Assembly (NCBI RefSeq): GCF_001921845.1
Contig: NZ_MSJM01000004.1
Span: 124,001-188,000, forward strand
Direction of reading: 5' to 3'
Length of the DNA: 64,000 nt
Source: Streptococcus cuniculi
GTDB taxonomy: Bacteria > Bacillota > Bacilli > Lactobacillales > Streptococcaceae
How positions within the stretch are numbered: position 1 is the first letter of the stretch; the number at the start of each line of letters is the position of its first letter. Of the stretch, positions 28,677 to 39,864 are shown piece after piece. The notes below the pieces were generated by a model that was not told where the DNA came from, ran no database searches, and worked only from the letters and a program-made list of their open reading frames with translations. Both the position numbers and the translations under genes were made by a program.

Positions 28677-30662
28677 TCATTTTAATTTTTCAAAAAGTTC
28701 TTGTGAAGTCTTTGCATTAAAAATTTCCTCTCGCTTTTTACTTATTCTTAATTTCTTATTCAACTCTACAAGCCACGATACATGTTCATTCTCATAACCT
28801 GGTGCTAATGCAATAATCATCCGATACGATTGCTGATTAGGAGCAATCACTGTTTTTTTTAATAAGATAATCTGCACATCTGGTTCTAAAACACCATTTT
28901 CTGGAAGTGAGTGCGGAAGCAACACCTCATTAGAAATAATTTGTGTGGTATAGGAATGATAAAAGGATTGTTGGCACTTCGTAATATAATTTTTAGTCAC
29001 ATTCCCTCGACTATAAATGCCTTCATAACTTCTATGAATGATTTGTCGCCATTCTATTTCTTCAACAATAGAGACCTGCGAAACTGAACTTAAAATCGAA
29101 TTTTTTTCAAAAGTAGGGGGCCCTAACTGACCGAAAAATTCTTCTAAAGCTTCTAAAATATCATTCTTACTTTCTTCCGGTATGAAAGAAGTGATAGAAG
29201 AAATAACCTCTTTTGCTTTTAAATTTGGGTCCTGTTGAATAGTGTCTAAGACCTTCTTGATTAACACCTGTCTCTCATCTTCTGATAAGAAAGGCTGAAC
29301 CATGAAAGTAGGAATTCTTGTTTGAACTGGTATTGTCGTAAAGACAAAATCTACTTCTGGTTTTACATCTTCAAATTGACGCTTAGACATGACATATGCT
29401 ATATGAATATTTGGAAACCAATCGCTAATGACATCCGCAAGTAAGTGAGAAATGGCCCTTCCATTCTTACAAATCACAACAGCTGTAAAAAGGGATTTAG
29501 ACTCAGATGTTGTTGCTAAATTTCCCATCACAATCATTGCAATCAAAACAATTTCATCTTTCGATATCGGTGTCTGATTAAAAAGCGGACTTAAAAAATG
29601 AAGATGGTTCACCACTGCTTCATAAAAATACCAATATTCCTCAGTAAATACTTCCGTTACAGCATTGATAACATGGAGACCCAACTTTACTCGAAAAGTG
29701 GCAGGTCTTAGATGGGCAATTAAGTCCTCTTTTACCTTTACAGAATCGATGAATTGAACGGCTAGATTTTTTTCAATCGCTTGAATAAACTGGTCTGTGC
29801 ACCTATCTAGTAGACATTCTAATTCTGAATCATATTGGGTAGCAATAATGACATTCGAAGACATGACTAGAAAGGTTAAGTAGAGTAAGTCACGCTCTTT
29901 CAAAAAAACGTATTCCCAAAATAAGTTTTTAACTGTCACAAACTCTTTTGTTCCTTTTAGATCATAAAATTCGCTGACTTCAACTTGAAATTGTTTTATA
30001 CGTTCAATAACGGAAAAAAGAGTGTATGGTAGTTTGCGAATCCAATCATCTGTAAAAGAAATATTTATTTTTCCTTCCAGAATCTCGAGTTTTGTTCGCA
30101 AAGACTGTATTGCCGTAAAATCAAATAGTCCTGTTCGATACAAAATTAGCGTGCTATTGTTTAGTTCAAGAATATCCATAATCGCTGAAATTAACATACT
30201 ACGCAAATGTAATTCATCACCTGATATGAAATAACCTGTTCTGCGACTATATGAAATCTTGATATTTTTTACTGCATATTCTTCTTTCAATTCACGAATA
30301 TCGGCTACAACGGTATTCTTACTCACTTGATTCGCGTCGATAAATACTTCAACTGGTAAATAACGATTTTTCATTAACAATATCAGAAGAATGATTTTTT
30401 TACGAATCGTCTTATCAAATACTCTATCGTCCAACTGACTCAATACCTGTACAATCCGTGAATGTTTTTCTAAGATATCTTGATTGATGACAATTTTTTC
30501 TTGCTGTTGGTAAATAAGAGGAAGTTTACATCGAGTATTAATCTGTTCTATAACATTGGTGATATCTTCCATACTTAAATGCAACTGCTTAGCAAGCAAT
30601 ATAGCTGAGCCATTTTGATTTACTATCGATTTTATAAGCTTTGCTTCTATCGCTTTAAACAT
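28677..30662 (-). CDS. PRD-domain transcriptional activator (operon 2)
   Basis: This 661-residue regulator has the same architecture as the one in operon 1. There are two N-terminal helix-turn-helix parts (AKQLHLSMEDITNVIEQIN; DANQVSKNTVVADIRELKEE). PRD1 lies around 185-295 and PRD2 around 300-405, with HLRPATFRVKLGLHV and DEIVLIAMIVMGNLA. An EIIB-like part has VVICKNGRAISHLLA near 395. The C-terminal EIIA-like domain carries VLLPHSLP near 595. Sequence similarity to the other regulator is only moderate, so the two operons are not recent duplicates. It leads operon 2 and probably controls it through PTS-dependent phosphorylation. Confidence 0.9.
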   Translation of the reverse strand: MFKAIEAKLIKSIVNQNGSAILLAKQLHLSMEDITNVIEQINTRCKLPLIYQQQEKIVINQDILEKHSRIVQVLSQLDDRVFDKTIRKKIILLILLMKNRYLPVEVFIDANQVSKNTVVADIRELKEEYAVKNIKISYSRRTGYFISGDELHLRSMLISAIMDILELNNSTLILYRTGLFDFTAIQSLRTKLEILEGKINISFTDDWIRKLPYTLFSVIERIKQFQVEVSEFYDLKGTKEFVTVKNLFWEYVFLKERDLLYLTFLVMSSNVIIATQYDSELECLLDRCTDQFIQAIEKNLAVQFIDSVKVKEDLIAHLRPATFRVKLGLHVINAVTEVFTEEYWYFYEAVVNHLHFLSPLFNQTPISKDEIVLIAMIVMGNLATTSESKSLFTAVVICKNGRAISHLLADVISDWFPNIHIAYVMSKRQFEDVKPEVDFVFTTIPVQTRIPTFMVQPFLSEDERQVLIKKVLDTIQQDPNLKAKEVISSITSFIPEESKNDILEALEEFFGQLGPPTFEKNSILSSVSQVSIVEEIEWRQIIHRSYEGIYSRGNVTKNYITKCQQSFYHSYTTQIISNEVLLPHSLPENGVLEPDVQIILLKKTVIAPNQQSYRMIIALAPGYENEHVSWLVELNKKLRISKKREEIFNAKTSQELFEKLK

Positions 30663-30695
30663 ATTAACCTCCTCCTTCTTTAGTTTTATTTTAAC

Positions 30696-30715
30696 AAAAT
30701 AAAGCGCTTTATTTT
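30696..30715. promoter_or_regulatory. Perfect 20-bp palindrome upstream of operon 2 (cre-like operator)
   Basis: AAAATAAAGCGCTTTATTTT is a perfect 10+10 palindrome, with its core AAAGCGCTTT shared with CcpA cre sites but with A/T instead of TG/CA at the outer positions. On the minus strand a TAAAAT -10-like box follows directly. It is either a cre variant for catabolite repression or a binding site of the PRD regulator itself. Confidence 0.6.
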
Positions 30716-30825
30716 AGCTGTTCATCACAAATGATTATCCTTCACATTCTAGACGATTGTGACGAAGCCGTGAATCGGTTTCCATACTCTATTCAAATCA
30801 TTTTATTGATGAACAGTGGCAATTT

Positions 30826-30862
30826 AAAAGACTTGTTTCCTATCCAATATAGAAAACAAGTC
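30826..30862. terminator. Terminator after the M20 amidohydrolase gene
   Basis: GACTTGTTT (30830-30838) pairs with AAACAAGTC (30854-30862). On the minus strand the stem is followed by TTTTAAATT, and T-rich sequence also lies on the other side. It separates the amidohydrolase gene from PTS operon 2. The rest of the 30.66-30.99 kb spacer shows nothing I recognise. Confidence 0.55.
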
Positions 30863-30989
30863 ATATAATAGTATTTTTATTTTATTTCACCGGGGGCCAC
30901 ATCCTCACCATGCGACTGTTTTATTTTTATTTTCCTTCCCTGCTTAATCATTCCTATCATCGCAAGAAATTTCTTTGGAATAAGATCAA

Positions 30990-32204
30990 CTATTTTCCGA
31001 GATAGCGTAAGATGGCAACGACAGCGGCTTCCGTTCCTGTTCGGAGAGTGGGTTGGATGGCGGGAGCGAATTTTGGATTGTGGTTGGCGTAGGTCTCTTG
31101 GTCTTCAGTAAATCCTCCGAAGCCCCAGTAGAGATAGGGGATTTCTAAGGCACGTGGAATATAGGAAAAGTCCTCTGACGCTGTCATGGGATGATAAGCC
31201 ACTACTCTGTCTTCCCCTAGATAGGTCTGAAAAGCCTCCGTCACTTGGGCTGTGATTTCTGGATCATTGTCTGTTAAAGGATAGCGGTCAAAGACTTCTA
31301 TCTCTGGCCTTTTGATACAGCCACCAGCTTCACACTCGGCGTAGACCATGCGCTTGATACTATCCAGCACTTGCTGCTCTACTTTTTCATCATAGGTCCG
31401 AATATTGACGAGTAAGGTTGCACTATCTGGAATAATATTGGCTTTCAGCCCTGCCTGAAAACTACCGACAGAGACTACCGCAAATTGGAATGGATCGACT
31501 TCCCGCGAAACAATGGTCTGTAGTTTCATCACAATGGAAGAGCCAATCACAATGGGGTCCAGACTTAAATGCGGCATGGAGCCATGCGCTCCACGACCAT
31601 AAATCGTGATTTTAAGCGAGGCAGCACTCGACAAGAAAGGACCAGATAGGGTGCCAACATGACCGGCTACAGGTTCTGTCAAGACATGTTGGGCAAGGGC
31701 TAAGGTCGGGCGTGGAATTTTCTCAAACAGACCATCTGCTATCATGGCTGTTGCCCCAGCAGCGATTTCTTCTCCTGGCTGAAAGAGGGCAATATAGGTT
31801 CCCTGCCAGGCATCTAGATTTTTTGCTAATGCCCATGCTGCTCCTAACCCAGCTACAATATGCACATCGTGACCACAGGCATGCATGACTGGGACAGTCT
31901 CACCATTTAAGTCTGTCATGACAACTTGGGAGGCATAGTCCAGACCAGTCTCTTCTTTAATCGGAAGCCCATCCATGTCCGCACGAAACAGAATGGCAGG
32001 CCCCTCTCCATTTTCCAAGACACCCACGACACCACCACCAATAAGCTGCGTCTCGTAGCCATAGCCTTTTAGAGTGTCAAAAATAAAGCGTGCCGTTTCT
32101 GTCTCCTGCATGGATAACTCTGGATGACAATGAAGATACTTATAGGTTTCTTCTTGCCATTCCTGAATGGTCTCTAAAGACTGTAACACTTGTTGAATCG
32201 ACAT
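30990..32204 (-). CDS. M20-family metal-dependent amidohydrolase (N-acyl amino acid / hippurate type)
   Basis: The 404-residue product belongs to the M20D peptidase family that hydrolyses N-acyl amino acids. The binuclear site residues are visible: HPELSMQE near 33, RADMDGLPIKEETGLDY near 75, HACGHDVHIVAGLG near 105 with the metal Cys/His pair, and FQPGEEIAAGA near 138. The dimerisation domain (GAHGSMPHLSLDP) and the C-terminal His in HPMTASEDFSYIP are present. ATG 32204 is chosen because AAGGAGGGAAATCT precedes it. It stands alone between two terminators. Substrate specificity among aminoacylases is unknown. Confidence 0.87.
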   Translation of the reverse strand: MSIQQVLQSLETIQEWQEETYKYLHCHPELSMQETETARFIFDTLKGYGYETQLIGGGVVGVLENGEGPAILFRADMDGLPIKEETGLDYASQVVMTDLNGETVPVMHACGHDVHIVAGLGAAWALAKNLDAWQGTYIALFQPGEEIAAGATAMIADGLFEKIPRPTLALAQHVLTEPVAGHVGTLSGPFLSSAASLKITIYGRGAHGSMPHLSLDPIVIGSSIVMKLQTIVSREVDPFQFAVVSVGSFQAGLKANIIPDSATLLVNIRTYDEKVEQQVLDSIKRMVYAECEAGGCIKRPEIEVFDRYPLTDNDPEITAQVTEAFQTYLGEDRVVAYHPMTASEDFSYIPRALEIPYLYWGFGGFTEDQETYANHNPKFAPAIQPTLRTGTEAAVVAILRYLGK

Positions 32205-32305
32205 AGATTTCCCTCCTTGATACAACTTCTAATCCTGATATTACATACTCTCCCTACTAGTATAGCACAAACTCAAATAGAAAGGGGAATCCGCCATCAA
32301 CATAA

Positions 32306-32330
32306 AGAAAAACAGCCCTTGGGCTGTTTC
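32306..32330 (-). terminator. Terminator of the cysteine-cluster gene
   Basis: On the minus strand AAACAGCCC-AA-GGGCTGTTT is followed by TTCTTTA. A short, strong, GC-rich stem with the usual T-run, eight bases after the stop codon. Confidence 0.85.
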
Positions 32331-32337
32331 TGATGCT

Positions 32338-32823
32338 CTATCCCAACCGCTCCTTCAACTTCTCTACAAAGAGATAGGCTGCAGGGCAAGTCAGGGTATT
32401 TTTGATGGTCAGGTGGTTGATTTGGTAAATCTTCTTGCGGTCCGTGTGGGGAAATTCTCGGCAGGCCTTGGGTCTGACATCGTAAATACTACAGAGATTG
32501 TCTTCGCCTAGAAATGGACAGGGCATGGCCTGAAACACCTTGTCACCGTCCTCATCAACCTTGAGGTAGAGGTCCTCAAAGACGGGCAATTTCATCCGAA
32601 AATGCTTGGCAATGCGGGTAATATCCGCCTCGGTAAACAAGGGACCGAGGGTTTTACAGCAGTTCGCGCAAGCTGTGCAGTCAATCTCCTCAAAGACCTC
32701 GGCATGCACTTGCTGGACTATCTTATCCAAATCCTTGGGTGCTTTTTTCTTTAAGGTCGCTAGAAATTTACGGTGCTCTCCCTGCTTTTGCTGGGCTAAT
32801 TGTTTGTACTGTTCAATATCCAT
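32338..32823 (-). CDS. YkgJ-family cysteine-cluster protein
   Basis: The 161-residue product has eight cysteines in the YkgJ pattern: CTACANCC near residue 47-54, CPFLGEDNLCSIYDVRPKAC near 100-119 and CPAAYL near the end. This suggests a zinc or iron-sulfur site. Homologues are uncharacterised Fe-S or zinc proteins across bacteria. It is monocistronic, with its own promoter (TTGAAT-16-TATAAT at 32865-32892) that overlaps the rexA terminator. The start is ATG 32823 with AGGAG about 10 bases upstream. Confidence 0.85.
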   Translation of the reverse strand: MDIEQYKQLAQQKQGEHRKFLATLKKKAPKDLDKIVQQVHAEVFEEIDCTACANCCKTLGPLFTEADITRIAKHFRMKLPVFEDLYLKVDEDGDKVFQAMPCPFLGEDNLCSIYDVRPKACREFPHTDRKKIYQINHLTIKNTLTCPAAYLFVEKLKERLG

Positions 32824-32864
32824 CTTTGCCTAACTCCTGACACTCTCACTTCCATTGATAGTTT

Positions 32865-32892
32865 ATTATACCATGAAAAGGCCTTGATTCAA
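32865..32892 (-). promoter_or_regulatory. Promoter for the cysteine-cluster gene
   Basis: TTGAAT (32887-32892) and TATAAT (32865-32870) are spaced 16 bases apart on the minus strand. The -35 lies inside the stem of the rexA terminator, so read-through from rexA and initiation here may interfere. Confidence 0.75.
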
Positions 32893-32904
32893 ATGAACCA
32901 AGGC
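32876..32904 (-). terminator. rexA terminator
   Basis: GCCTTG-GTTCATTTGAAT-CAAGGC on the minus strand, with a further internal TTCA/TGAA pair, ends in CTTTTC. It follows the rexA stop (32913) by nine bases. Confidence 0.75.
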
Positions 32905-32912
32905 TTGCTTTT

Positions 32913-35900
32913 TTACGATAAATGAACCACTTCAATGGTGTCGCCACCTAGTAAAATCAAGTGTTTTTCAACGATTTCTACTTGGTAGGCTTGCTTGAGG
33001 GCATCTGCGTAGAGTTGCATTTGGCCGCGATAGCGCTCGGCTAGCTGGCTCGGATGCTGATAATGGTCCGTCTTATAGTCAAAGAGGACGATACGGTCTG
33101 GATAATGGATAAAGCCGTCAATAATTCCACGTAAGACATAGTCTTCCTTGGCAAGGCTATCCGTTTGCAAGACCGCAAATGGTTGCTCTCTCCGCACCAA
33201 GGCGCTGTTTGCCAGAATTTCCTGCCCCAGCGGGGTTTCAAAGAAAGCAACGACCTTGGTCACTTCAATCTTGTCTTTGACAGCCGCTTCTGCATCCACC
33301 TGCGCAAGTGTCGCTTGCACGACATCTGCCGTTATGGGAGACACGAGAGGCAGCCGCTGCATCAATTCATGCATGGCTGAGCCAATCTGCGCTCCTGTCA
33401 CCTTCTGCTGAAGACTAAAATCTGGCAGGGTGAATTTCCGCTTGGGAATATAGCGCTCCATGATTTCAAGACCGTCATCCGACAGAACAGGTTCATAGAG
33501 TTTTTTAATCTGGCTCGGTGTCCGAACGCTCGGTAGGTCAATCGCCGCCTGATACTCGTGATTGACTTGTTCAACGGCTTCTAATTGTTTCAAGGCAGCC
33601 ACAATGTCCTCTGACTGGCGGTTCTCTCTCACATTGTCTGCTGGTAGATGAGACGGTGCCTGCAATTGTCCAATCTTTTCAGGCGTCAGGTCTTCTGCTG
33701 CCACAAAGGTCTTTTTGAAATGCAGGTCCTGTCCCTTAAAGGCTTCTTCAATCGCTAAAATCCAATCTTGAAAGTTGGTCATAGATTCCCGTGTGGACTG
33801 GGCGAGGACCCCAAAACGTGATTTCCCATCATACTTGTTGACCAATGTTTCCTGACTTCCTTTTCCGACCAGATAGAGTTTTTGCTCGGCCCGTGTCATG
33901 GCAACGTAGAGCAGGCGCATCTGCTCTGATAGGCTCAAGCGTTTCAATTCTTCCTGATTGAGCTGGTAGGGCAGGGTGTTCATCTGGACACGCACATGGG
34001 GCAAGCTGGTCTCAAATCTGTCTTTCATATCGGCTAGATACTGGGCCCCAATCCCATTTTCCCGACTAAGGACAATCGGACTTCTGCTTTCTTGACGGCT
34101 GAAATCCTTGTCCATATTGAGCAGAAAGACATACTTAAATTCCAGCCCCTTGCTCTTATGAATAGTCATGAGCTGAACGGCATTTTGCGGAAGAGCTACT
34201 TCCACATCCGCCAAATCATTGTCGCTGGCAATCAACTTGTCAATCATGCTAATAAAGCGTGCTAAGCCTTTAAAACCCGTCTTTTCAAACTGATTAGCCC
34301 GCAAACCAAGAGCGTAGAGATTGGCTTGGCGCTTTTCACCATTGGGCAGAGCCCCGACATAGTCATAGTAAAATTTCTCGTTGAAAATCTTCCAAATCAA
34401 GTCATAGATGGAATGAGTCTTGGCATAGAGCCTCCAATTGTCCAGATAAGTCTTGATGTGTGCCAATTTTTTCTTCAAGGCAGGTGAAATCAAGTCTGGA
34501 TGGGCACCTTGCCCGCTCAAGGCCTGCTGGAATTTCTGGTAGAAATAGGCGGAGTCCGCCTGTAGAGCAATCCGTGTCAACTCATCTTCGGTCAAACGAA
34601 ACATGGGCGATTTTAAGAGCGCAATCAAGGGATAATCATTGAGGGGGTTGTTGATGGTCCGCAGGGTGTCGAGCATCACCATGACTTCCAAGGACTTGAG
34701 ATAATGGGCTTCGCCTCCGTCTGACACAAGCGGAATGCCATGCTGCTCAAAGCTGGTCAAAATGCGCTCATTGCGGGTTCGCGAAGACACGAGCAGGGTG
34801 ATATCGGAAAAGGCAACCTGCTCTTCATTGTGCAGGCGGATGATTTCCTTAACAACCAAGTCCACCTCACCTGCGCTCACCTCGTCCTGCTCGTCTGCTT
34901 CCTCCACATCAGTGTTGTAGATCAAAAACTCCATCTGATGGTGAGGTTGCTGAATCTTCTGGCGTTCACTTCCTGCGACCAGACAATGGGTCTCGTCATA
35001 CTTGATTTGTCCAACTTCCTTGTCCATGAGGCGGGTAAAAATCGCATTGGTTGCGTCCAGCACCTCGCACTGACTACGGAAATTTTCTTTGAGGAGAATC
35101 AATTTGCCTGCGCTTGAATCTGCTTGATAGAGTTCAAATTTGTCTTGGAAAATCTGTGGGTCTGCCTGACGGAATCGGTAGATAGACTGCTTAATATCCC
35201 CCACCATAAAGCGATTATGGCCATTTGATAACAAGTCTAGCATTCGCTCCTGAATATGGTTGTTGTCTTGATACTCATCGACCATGACCTCGTGATAGGT
35301 CGCTTGATAGAGCTTGCGAATTTCTGGATAATCCGCCAAAATTTGAATGGCAAAATGGCTGATGTCCGTAAATTCATAGCTATTTTCCTGCATCTTGCGC
35401 TGGAGGTATTGGTCAGAAAAGTCAAGGACAAAGTCCCGCAAGAGAGCGAGCAAAGGCAAGATTTGCGGTTGGTAGGCAAGGATAGTCTCCAGATGTTTTA
35501 AATGGGTCAAACGTGCCTGTAGGTCTTTAAAGACAGGGTATTTTTCCCCCGCAACCGTCACTTCTCCCCCAGAAGGCAAAATAGCCACCAACTGCGCAAC
35601 CACTTCTAGCAACTCGTCCATTTTCCTGCTTCTGTCATGCTCCGCTACCAATTCCCGAAGCTGGCTAATGATGGCCAAGTGCTTGGTATAGGCAGCCGTT
35701 GGCTTACCAGCCTTGGTTTCTTTTTTATAGTCCGGCAAATCCGTCACATCTTGGAGGTCATTTGCCGCCCGCTCCATACTGTCTAGCAGCCCCTCAAAGG
35801 TGGAGGCGGGAAGACTGTCAATCGTGGTAAACTGCTCATGCCCCTTCAAAAAGGTTTCCTTGAGCCAGTCTTGCGGGCTACTGGTTGATTGGCTGAAGGT

Positions 35901-36515
35901 GTGAATCTGATACACAACCTCCCGGAACCCCTTATTGTCCTTACGATTGCCAGAGAAATTCCGCACCAATTGCTGAAAGACTGTCCTGTCTTTTCCTGCC
36001 ATATAATCGCTAAAGAGATCGGTAAAGACTTCCTGCTTGAGCAAGTCCTGCTCATTTTTATCCTGTAAGATACGGAAATTCGGGGCAATGCCTAGCAGGT
36101 AGCCATAAGTCGTCACCAACTGTTGTGTAAAGGCGTCCATGGTTCCAATAGCCGCATTGGGCAAATGGGTCAACTGTTCAGACAGATGGCGTTTCATCGC
36201 TTCCTCTTGACTGTCATGAATTTCTTGAGTGATTTTCTTTTCAATCCGTTCCTTCAACTCACCAGCTGCCTTGACCGTAAAGGTCGAGATAAAGAGCTGG
36301 TCAATGCCAATGCCTCGCTTGATTTTATCCAAAATCCGCTCCACCATGACAAAGGTCTTACCTGAACCAGCCGAAGCAGACACCAGCACATTTTGTCCGT
36401 TGGTGTAGATGGCTTCAATCTGCTCTGGCGTTCGCTTTTGTGCCTTATCTGACAGGGCTTCTTTATCTTGTAACGCTGCAATCTCAGCAGGGCTTAAAAA
36501 TGCTTCAAAGCTCAT
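32913..36515 (-). CDS. rexA: RexA/AddA helicase-nuclease subunit
   Basis: This 1200-residue subunit of the RexAB (AddAB) enzyme processes DNA ends to start recombination repair. It has Walker A in [17 protein letters not shown] (residues ~47-62), helicase motifs including MVDEYQDNN near 425, [11 protein letters not shown] near 445, [14 protein letters not shown] near 830 and [11 protein letters not shown] near 905. The C-terminal RecB-type nuclease carries [21 protein letters not shown] (Asp and Lys of the active site) and QMQLYADAL. It overlaps rexB by 11 bases, so the two are coupled. The start follows GAGGAAAGGAGTAGCTG. Length fits streptococcal RexA. Confidence 0.95.
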   Translation of the reverse strand: MSFEAFLSPAEIAALQDKEALSDKAQKRTPEQIEAIYTNGQNVLVSASAGSGKTFVMVERILDKIKRGIGIDQLFISTFTVKAAGELKERIEKKITQEIHDSQEEAMKRHLSEQLTHLPNAAIGTMDAFTQQLVTTYGYLLGIAPNFRILQDKNEQDLLKQEVFTDLFSDYMAGKDRTVFQQLVRNFSGNRKDNKGFREVVYQIHTFSQSTSSPQDWLKETFLKGHEQFTTIDSLPASTFEGLLDSMERAANDLQDVTDLPDYKKETKAGKPTAAYTKHLAIISQLRELVAEHDRSRKMDELLEVVAQLVAILPSGGEVTVAGEKYPVFKDLQARLTHLKHLETILAYQPQILPLLALLRDFVLDFSDQYLQRKMQENSYEFTDISHFAIQILADYPEIRKLYQATYHEVMVDEYQDNNHIQERMLDLLSNGHNRFMVGDIKQSIYRFRQADPQIFQDKFELYQADSSAGKLILLKENFRSQCEVLDATNAIFTRLMDKEVGQIKYDETHCLVAGSERQKIQQPHHQMEFLIYNTDVEEADEQDEVSAGEVDLVVKEIIRLHNEEQVAFSDITLLVSSRTRNERILTSFEQHGIPLVSDGGEAHYLKSLEVMVMLDTLRTINNPLNDYPLIALLKSPMFRLTEDELTRIALQADSAYFYQKFQQALSGQGAHPDLISPALKKKLAHIKTYLDNWRLYAKTHSIYDLIWKIFNEKFYYDYVGALPNGEKRQANLYALGLRANQFEKTGFKGLARFISMIDKLIASDNDLADVEVALPQNAVQLMTIHKSKGLEFKYVFLLNMDKDFSRQESRSPIVLSRENGIGAQYLADMKDRFETSLPHVRVQMNTLPYQLNQEELKRLSLSEQMRLLYVAMTRAEQKLYLVGKGSQETLVNKYDGKSRFGVLAQSTRESMTNFQDWILAIEEAFKGQDLHFKKTFVAAEDLTPEKIGQLQAPSHLPADNVRENRQSEDIVAALKQLEAVEQVNHEYQAAIDLPSVRTPSQIKKLYEPVLSDDGLEIMERYIPKRKFTLPDFSLQQKVTGAQIGSAMHELMQRLPLVSPITADVVQATLAQVDAEAAVKDKIEVTKVVAFFETPLGQEILANSALVRREQPFAVLQTDSLAKEDYVLRGIIDGFIHYPDRIVLFDYKTDHYQHPSQLAERYRGQMQLYADALKQAYQVEIVEKHLILLGGDTIEVVHLS

Positions 36516-39500
36516 CAGCTACTCCTTTCCTCATTCTCTCTAGCCATTCCTCTTTCTTACCACCTTTCATCAGCCTACGGGCCAATGGAAAATGGCGATC
36601 GGCTTCAAATCCTGTGATGGCCTTTAGCTGCTCACCCGCCACGGATCGTCCGTCTTCGGTGTAGGGATTGACCGCAAACTGACCTGCTACAATCCTCTCT
36701 CCTGCTTTCTCATACAAGGTCTGATTGTAGGCTAACATGGTCTCCAAGTCCTGCTGGGCAAAGAGTGATGCCTTGGTCTTGACATATAGTTGGTTGAGCT
36801 GTTTGCTTTCTTCCTCCAAGAACAAGCCCTTGTAGACCAGAGATTTATAGGCATTTGCAAGCACGTCTTCGCTCGACTTGGTATCGGTCAATTTGACAAT
36901 CGGGTCGAGCATGTGCAAATACATGGCCCCAAAAATCTTTTCTGACTGGCTAAATGCTGGCAATTGCTGAACAGCTGCAATATAGGTTATCAACTGCGGA
37001 CTGAGCCCATTGTAAAATTTATCCATGTGGAACTGATTGCTACTGGACTTGTAGTCTACCACCCCAAACGCCTGATCCGATGTGAGCTGATCCAAGCGGT
37101 CGATTTTCCCAACAACTTGAACAGCTCTGCCATTTTCTAAGGTCAAAAATGGCGCTTGATCTTTTCCAAAAACTGCTTCGTTTGCCACCACCTGCGTAAT
37201 CGGTTCATCCCGTAAGACGAGAGAAGTCGCACGCGCAATGTCCAGCAAAACCTTTTCTGAAAACTGGCTTTCGGCATTGAATTGGTAAAGGGCTTCAAAG
37301 GACGGCTCCTTGCGGGTTTCTGCCATGGCCTCTTGCAGTTTGTCATCAAAGGAACGCTCGCTATGGTCACTTGTCACCCGCTCAAAAATACGGTGCAAGA
37401 AATTCCCATGACTACGCGCATCAGGACGGATACTGTCCTTTTCTCGCAAGCGCAGCACATGCTTGATAAAGTACAAGTATTCATTCCGATAAAAGTCGGT
37501 CAAGCTAGAAGCTGATAAGACAAGCGGCTCGTCTGCGGGGTAGAGAACTGCCAGCGTATCTGCTGACAAGGGACTGGTCTCTACCTCCCCAGTAATCTCT
37601 GGAATAACAATCTGCTCTTTTTCCAATTTCTTGCGTAAGTAGCGAATGGCGACCAACCAGAAGGTTTCTTCTTCCTTCGTCCACTCTGCGTCAAAAGGCA
37701 AACGATTGGCCTCAATCACGCGGGCTAATAGGCTCTTGTAGTGCGCCAAATCGTCCAGCCGAAAGCCTGATTTTTTCCCTTTTTCTTCTTTTTCAATGCC
37801 TAACTGCTGCAGGAGTTGTAGATAGGGCGACATGCCATCTTCTGCCTCGTTGGCGAGTTGTGGAGCTGATAAAACCAACTGCTCACTTGCCGCATTGATG
37901 AGGGACATCATGGCCATATGATTTTTCTTGACATGTTCCCGACTGACTACGTCAAACTGGGCGAACTGCCCTGTCGCTTCATTGATCCGTGCTCGTTCTG
38001 CATCGGTCACCAAACTCGTGTTTTTGGTTAGTTTTGGAAAGTTGGTCTGGGTCAAGCCAATCGCAAAGACATACTTGGCCGTATGAGGTTCAATCAAGTC
38101 ATAGGATTTGACCTGTACCACATCAACCGTCGCAGGCACCGTCCGATAGGTACTCGCCAGCATCCCCGCCCGTAAAATCGCAAGAAAATCCGCCACTGTC
38201 AGTTGTTCATCCGCAAAAATCTGGTGCATGTTCTCCAAGAGATGAACCAAACGATTCCAGACCTGCTCATCTTTTTCCTGCTCTAGTTCACCAAAGGATG
38301 CTGATAAGGCCTCCATATTGGCTGGCAGGGAAATCGCTTCGCAAAATGTGCGGAATTTAGCTAATAAGCTCTTACCTGATTGGGCCCGCGCCTTAAAGAA
38401 TACCTGCAAGGGCTCCATCACCTGCTGACGGATTTGATTGAGGGCTGCCATATCATAGCGGTTGCCATTTTTAGCAGTAAAAGCTCGCTCAAACTGGCTC
38501 TGCCCCTTGACATCTGCGAATAAGAGATACTGCTCAAACACGTCCAATTCTTCCTGAGACCATTGCTGATACAGCCCTGATTTCAATAGATTGAGCATGT
38601 CCTCTGTTCGGAAACGATAGCGCTTCAAACGCTCCAAGGATTCGACAAAATGCACCAAGGGATGGTGGCTCATCTCCTCTGCTCGTCCCAAATAATAGGG
38701 AATATCGTACTGGTCAAAGGCATTCCCCAGCTGCAAACGGTAGCTGTCCACATCTCCCAGAAGCACAAGGATGTCCTTATAACGTACACCTTGATGGAGC
38801 AATTTTCGAATGCTGAGCGCTACCTGACGGACCTCTTCTTTCTGGTTGATGACATCCCACAGGTGAACAGACTGTTTCTCTTCATCTGTTAAAGCCACCT
38901 GACGACCAGAAAAATCATACCGTCCCTCGATGTTCTGGGAAATTTTTCCCAAGGCATCTAATGGCTCTGGGCCACCTAGATAGCTTGGTTTGGTCTCGAA
39001 GGTCTGGGCTAAATGACGGAGAAATTCAACACCTGCCTGATAGACATTGCCCTCGATATAGGTAGCTTGGTAGGCTCTTTGGCTTGCATAAGTTGCAATG
39101 ACGAGTTCTGCCACCCGCCCATGTAAGGCTACAAGCAGGGCTTCTTCCTCGGCTGAAAAACGGGTAAAACCGTCCACGACGAGAACCAGATCTGCTAATT
39201 CCTGATCCAGCTGCCCTGATTCGACTGCCTGACGAAATTGGACGATTTTTGTCGAGGATTGAAAGCCTTCTGCTATCATCACCTGTTCAAAAGCTGTCAA
39301 CATTTTCACCAAATCTGCCTCTTTATCAGGAGAATCCAGCCCCACCAAGTCCGCGATTGTCAAATTGGAGCGCTGCATTTCCTTATATAAGTCCACCAGC
39401 TGCTGGATAAAGGGAATGTCCTGCTTGACCTTGCCATAAACCTGCAATTCTGTCTCTTCCATCTGCGACAAGAGCCTAAAAAAGAGCATGACCATCCCTG

Positions 39501-39750
39501 TATCATCTAGCGTTTTTCTTGTTTCCACCTGATTGAGGGTAAAATAGCGCGCCAACTGCTCAAAACGCGTGACCATCATATCAAAGGAGCCCTTCTCCTT
39601 TAAGTTCGACAGCACCACCCGCTCCTTTTCAAAAGAGAGGGAATTGGGCGCAATGTAAAAGACCCGTTTTCCTGCCTGCGTGTAGTCCCTTGCTAATTCT
39701 GCCAGAAACCGTGTCAAAGGATAGCGAATATCTGCGTAATATAATTTCAT
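36505..39750 (-). CDS. rexB: RexB/AddB nuclease subunit
   Basis: This 1081-residue partner of RexA has a C-terminal RecB-like nuclease with [10 protein letters not shown] near 890, preceded by VVGKIDRLD and followed by [11 protein letters not shown]. The N-terminus ([20 protein letters not shown]) lacks the GKT Walker A loop of Bacillus AddB, and the four iron-sulfur cysteines of AddB are absent (almost no cysteines). This is the known streptococcal-lactococcal RexB form. The start follows TAGAGGAGAGTAGGCT. It is the first gene of the two-gene rexBA unit. Confidence 0.94.
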   Translation of the reverse strand: MKLYYADIRYPLTRFLAELARDYTQAGKRVFYIAPNSLSFEKERVVLSNLKEKGSFDMMVTRFEQLARYFTLNQVETRKTLDDTGMVMLFFRLLSQMEETELQVYGKVKQDIPFIQQLVDLYKEMQRSNLTIADLVGLDSPDKEADLVKMLTAFEQVMIAEGFQSSTKIVQFRQAVESGQLDQELADLVLVVDGFTRFSAEEEALLVALHGRVAELVIATYASQRAYQATYIEGNVYQAGVEFLRHLAQTFETKPSYLGGPEPLDALGKISQNIEGRYDFSGRQVALTDEEKQSVHLWDVINQKEEVRQVALSIRKLLHQGVRYKDILVLLGDVDSYRLQLGNAFDQYDIPYYLGRAEEMSHHPLVHFVESLERLKRYRFRTEDMLNLLKSGLYQQWSQEELDVFEQYLLFADVKGQSQFERAFTAKNGNRYDMAALNQIRQQVMEPLQVFFKARAQSGKSLLAKFRTFCEAISLPANMEALSASFGELEQEKDEQVWNRLVHLLENMHQIFADEQLTVADFLAILRAGMLASTYRTVPATVDVVQVKSYDLIEPHTAKYVFAIGLTQTNFPKLTKNTSLVTDAERARINEATGQFAQFDVVSREHVKKNHMAMMSLINAASEQLVLSAPQLANEAEDGMSPYLQLLQQLGIEKEEKGKKSGFRLDDLAHYKSLLARVIEANRLPFDAEWTKEEETFWLVAIRYLRKKLEKEQIVIPEITGEVETSPLSADTLAVLYPADEPLVLSASSLTDFYRNEYLYFIKHVLRLREKDSIRPDARSHGNFLHRIFERVTSDHSERSFDDKLQEAMAETRKEPSFEALYQFNAESQFSEKVLLDIARATSLVLRDEPITQVVANEAVFGKDQAPFLTLENGRAVQVVGKIDRLDQLTSDQAFGVVDYKSSSNQFHMDKFYNGLSPQLITYIAAVQQLPAFSQSEKIFGAMYLHMLDPIVKLTDTKSSEDVLANAYKSLVYKGLFLEEESKQLNQLYVKTKASLFAQQDLETMLAYNQTLYEKAGERIVAGQFAVNPYTEDGRSVAGEQLKAITGFEADRHFPLARRLMKGGKKEEWLERMRKGVADEL

Positions 39751-39864
39751 AGCCTACTCTCCTCTAGCTCCTACTCTTTGCATCTGTATGTCTATTATAC
39801 CAAAAGTCAGCCAAACTTACTGGCTTCATATCAGTCTTCTACATTCAAAAATATGACCTAGACT

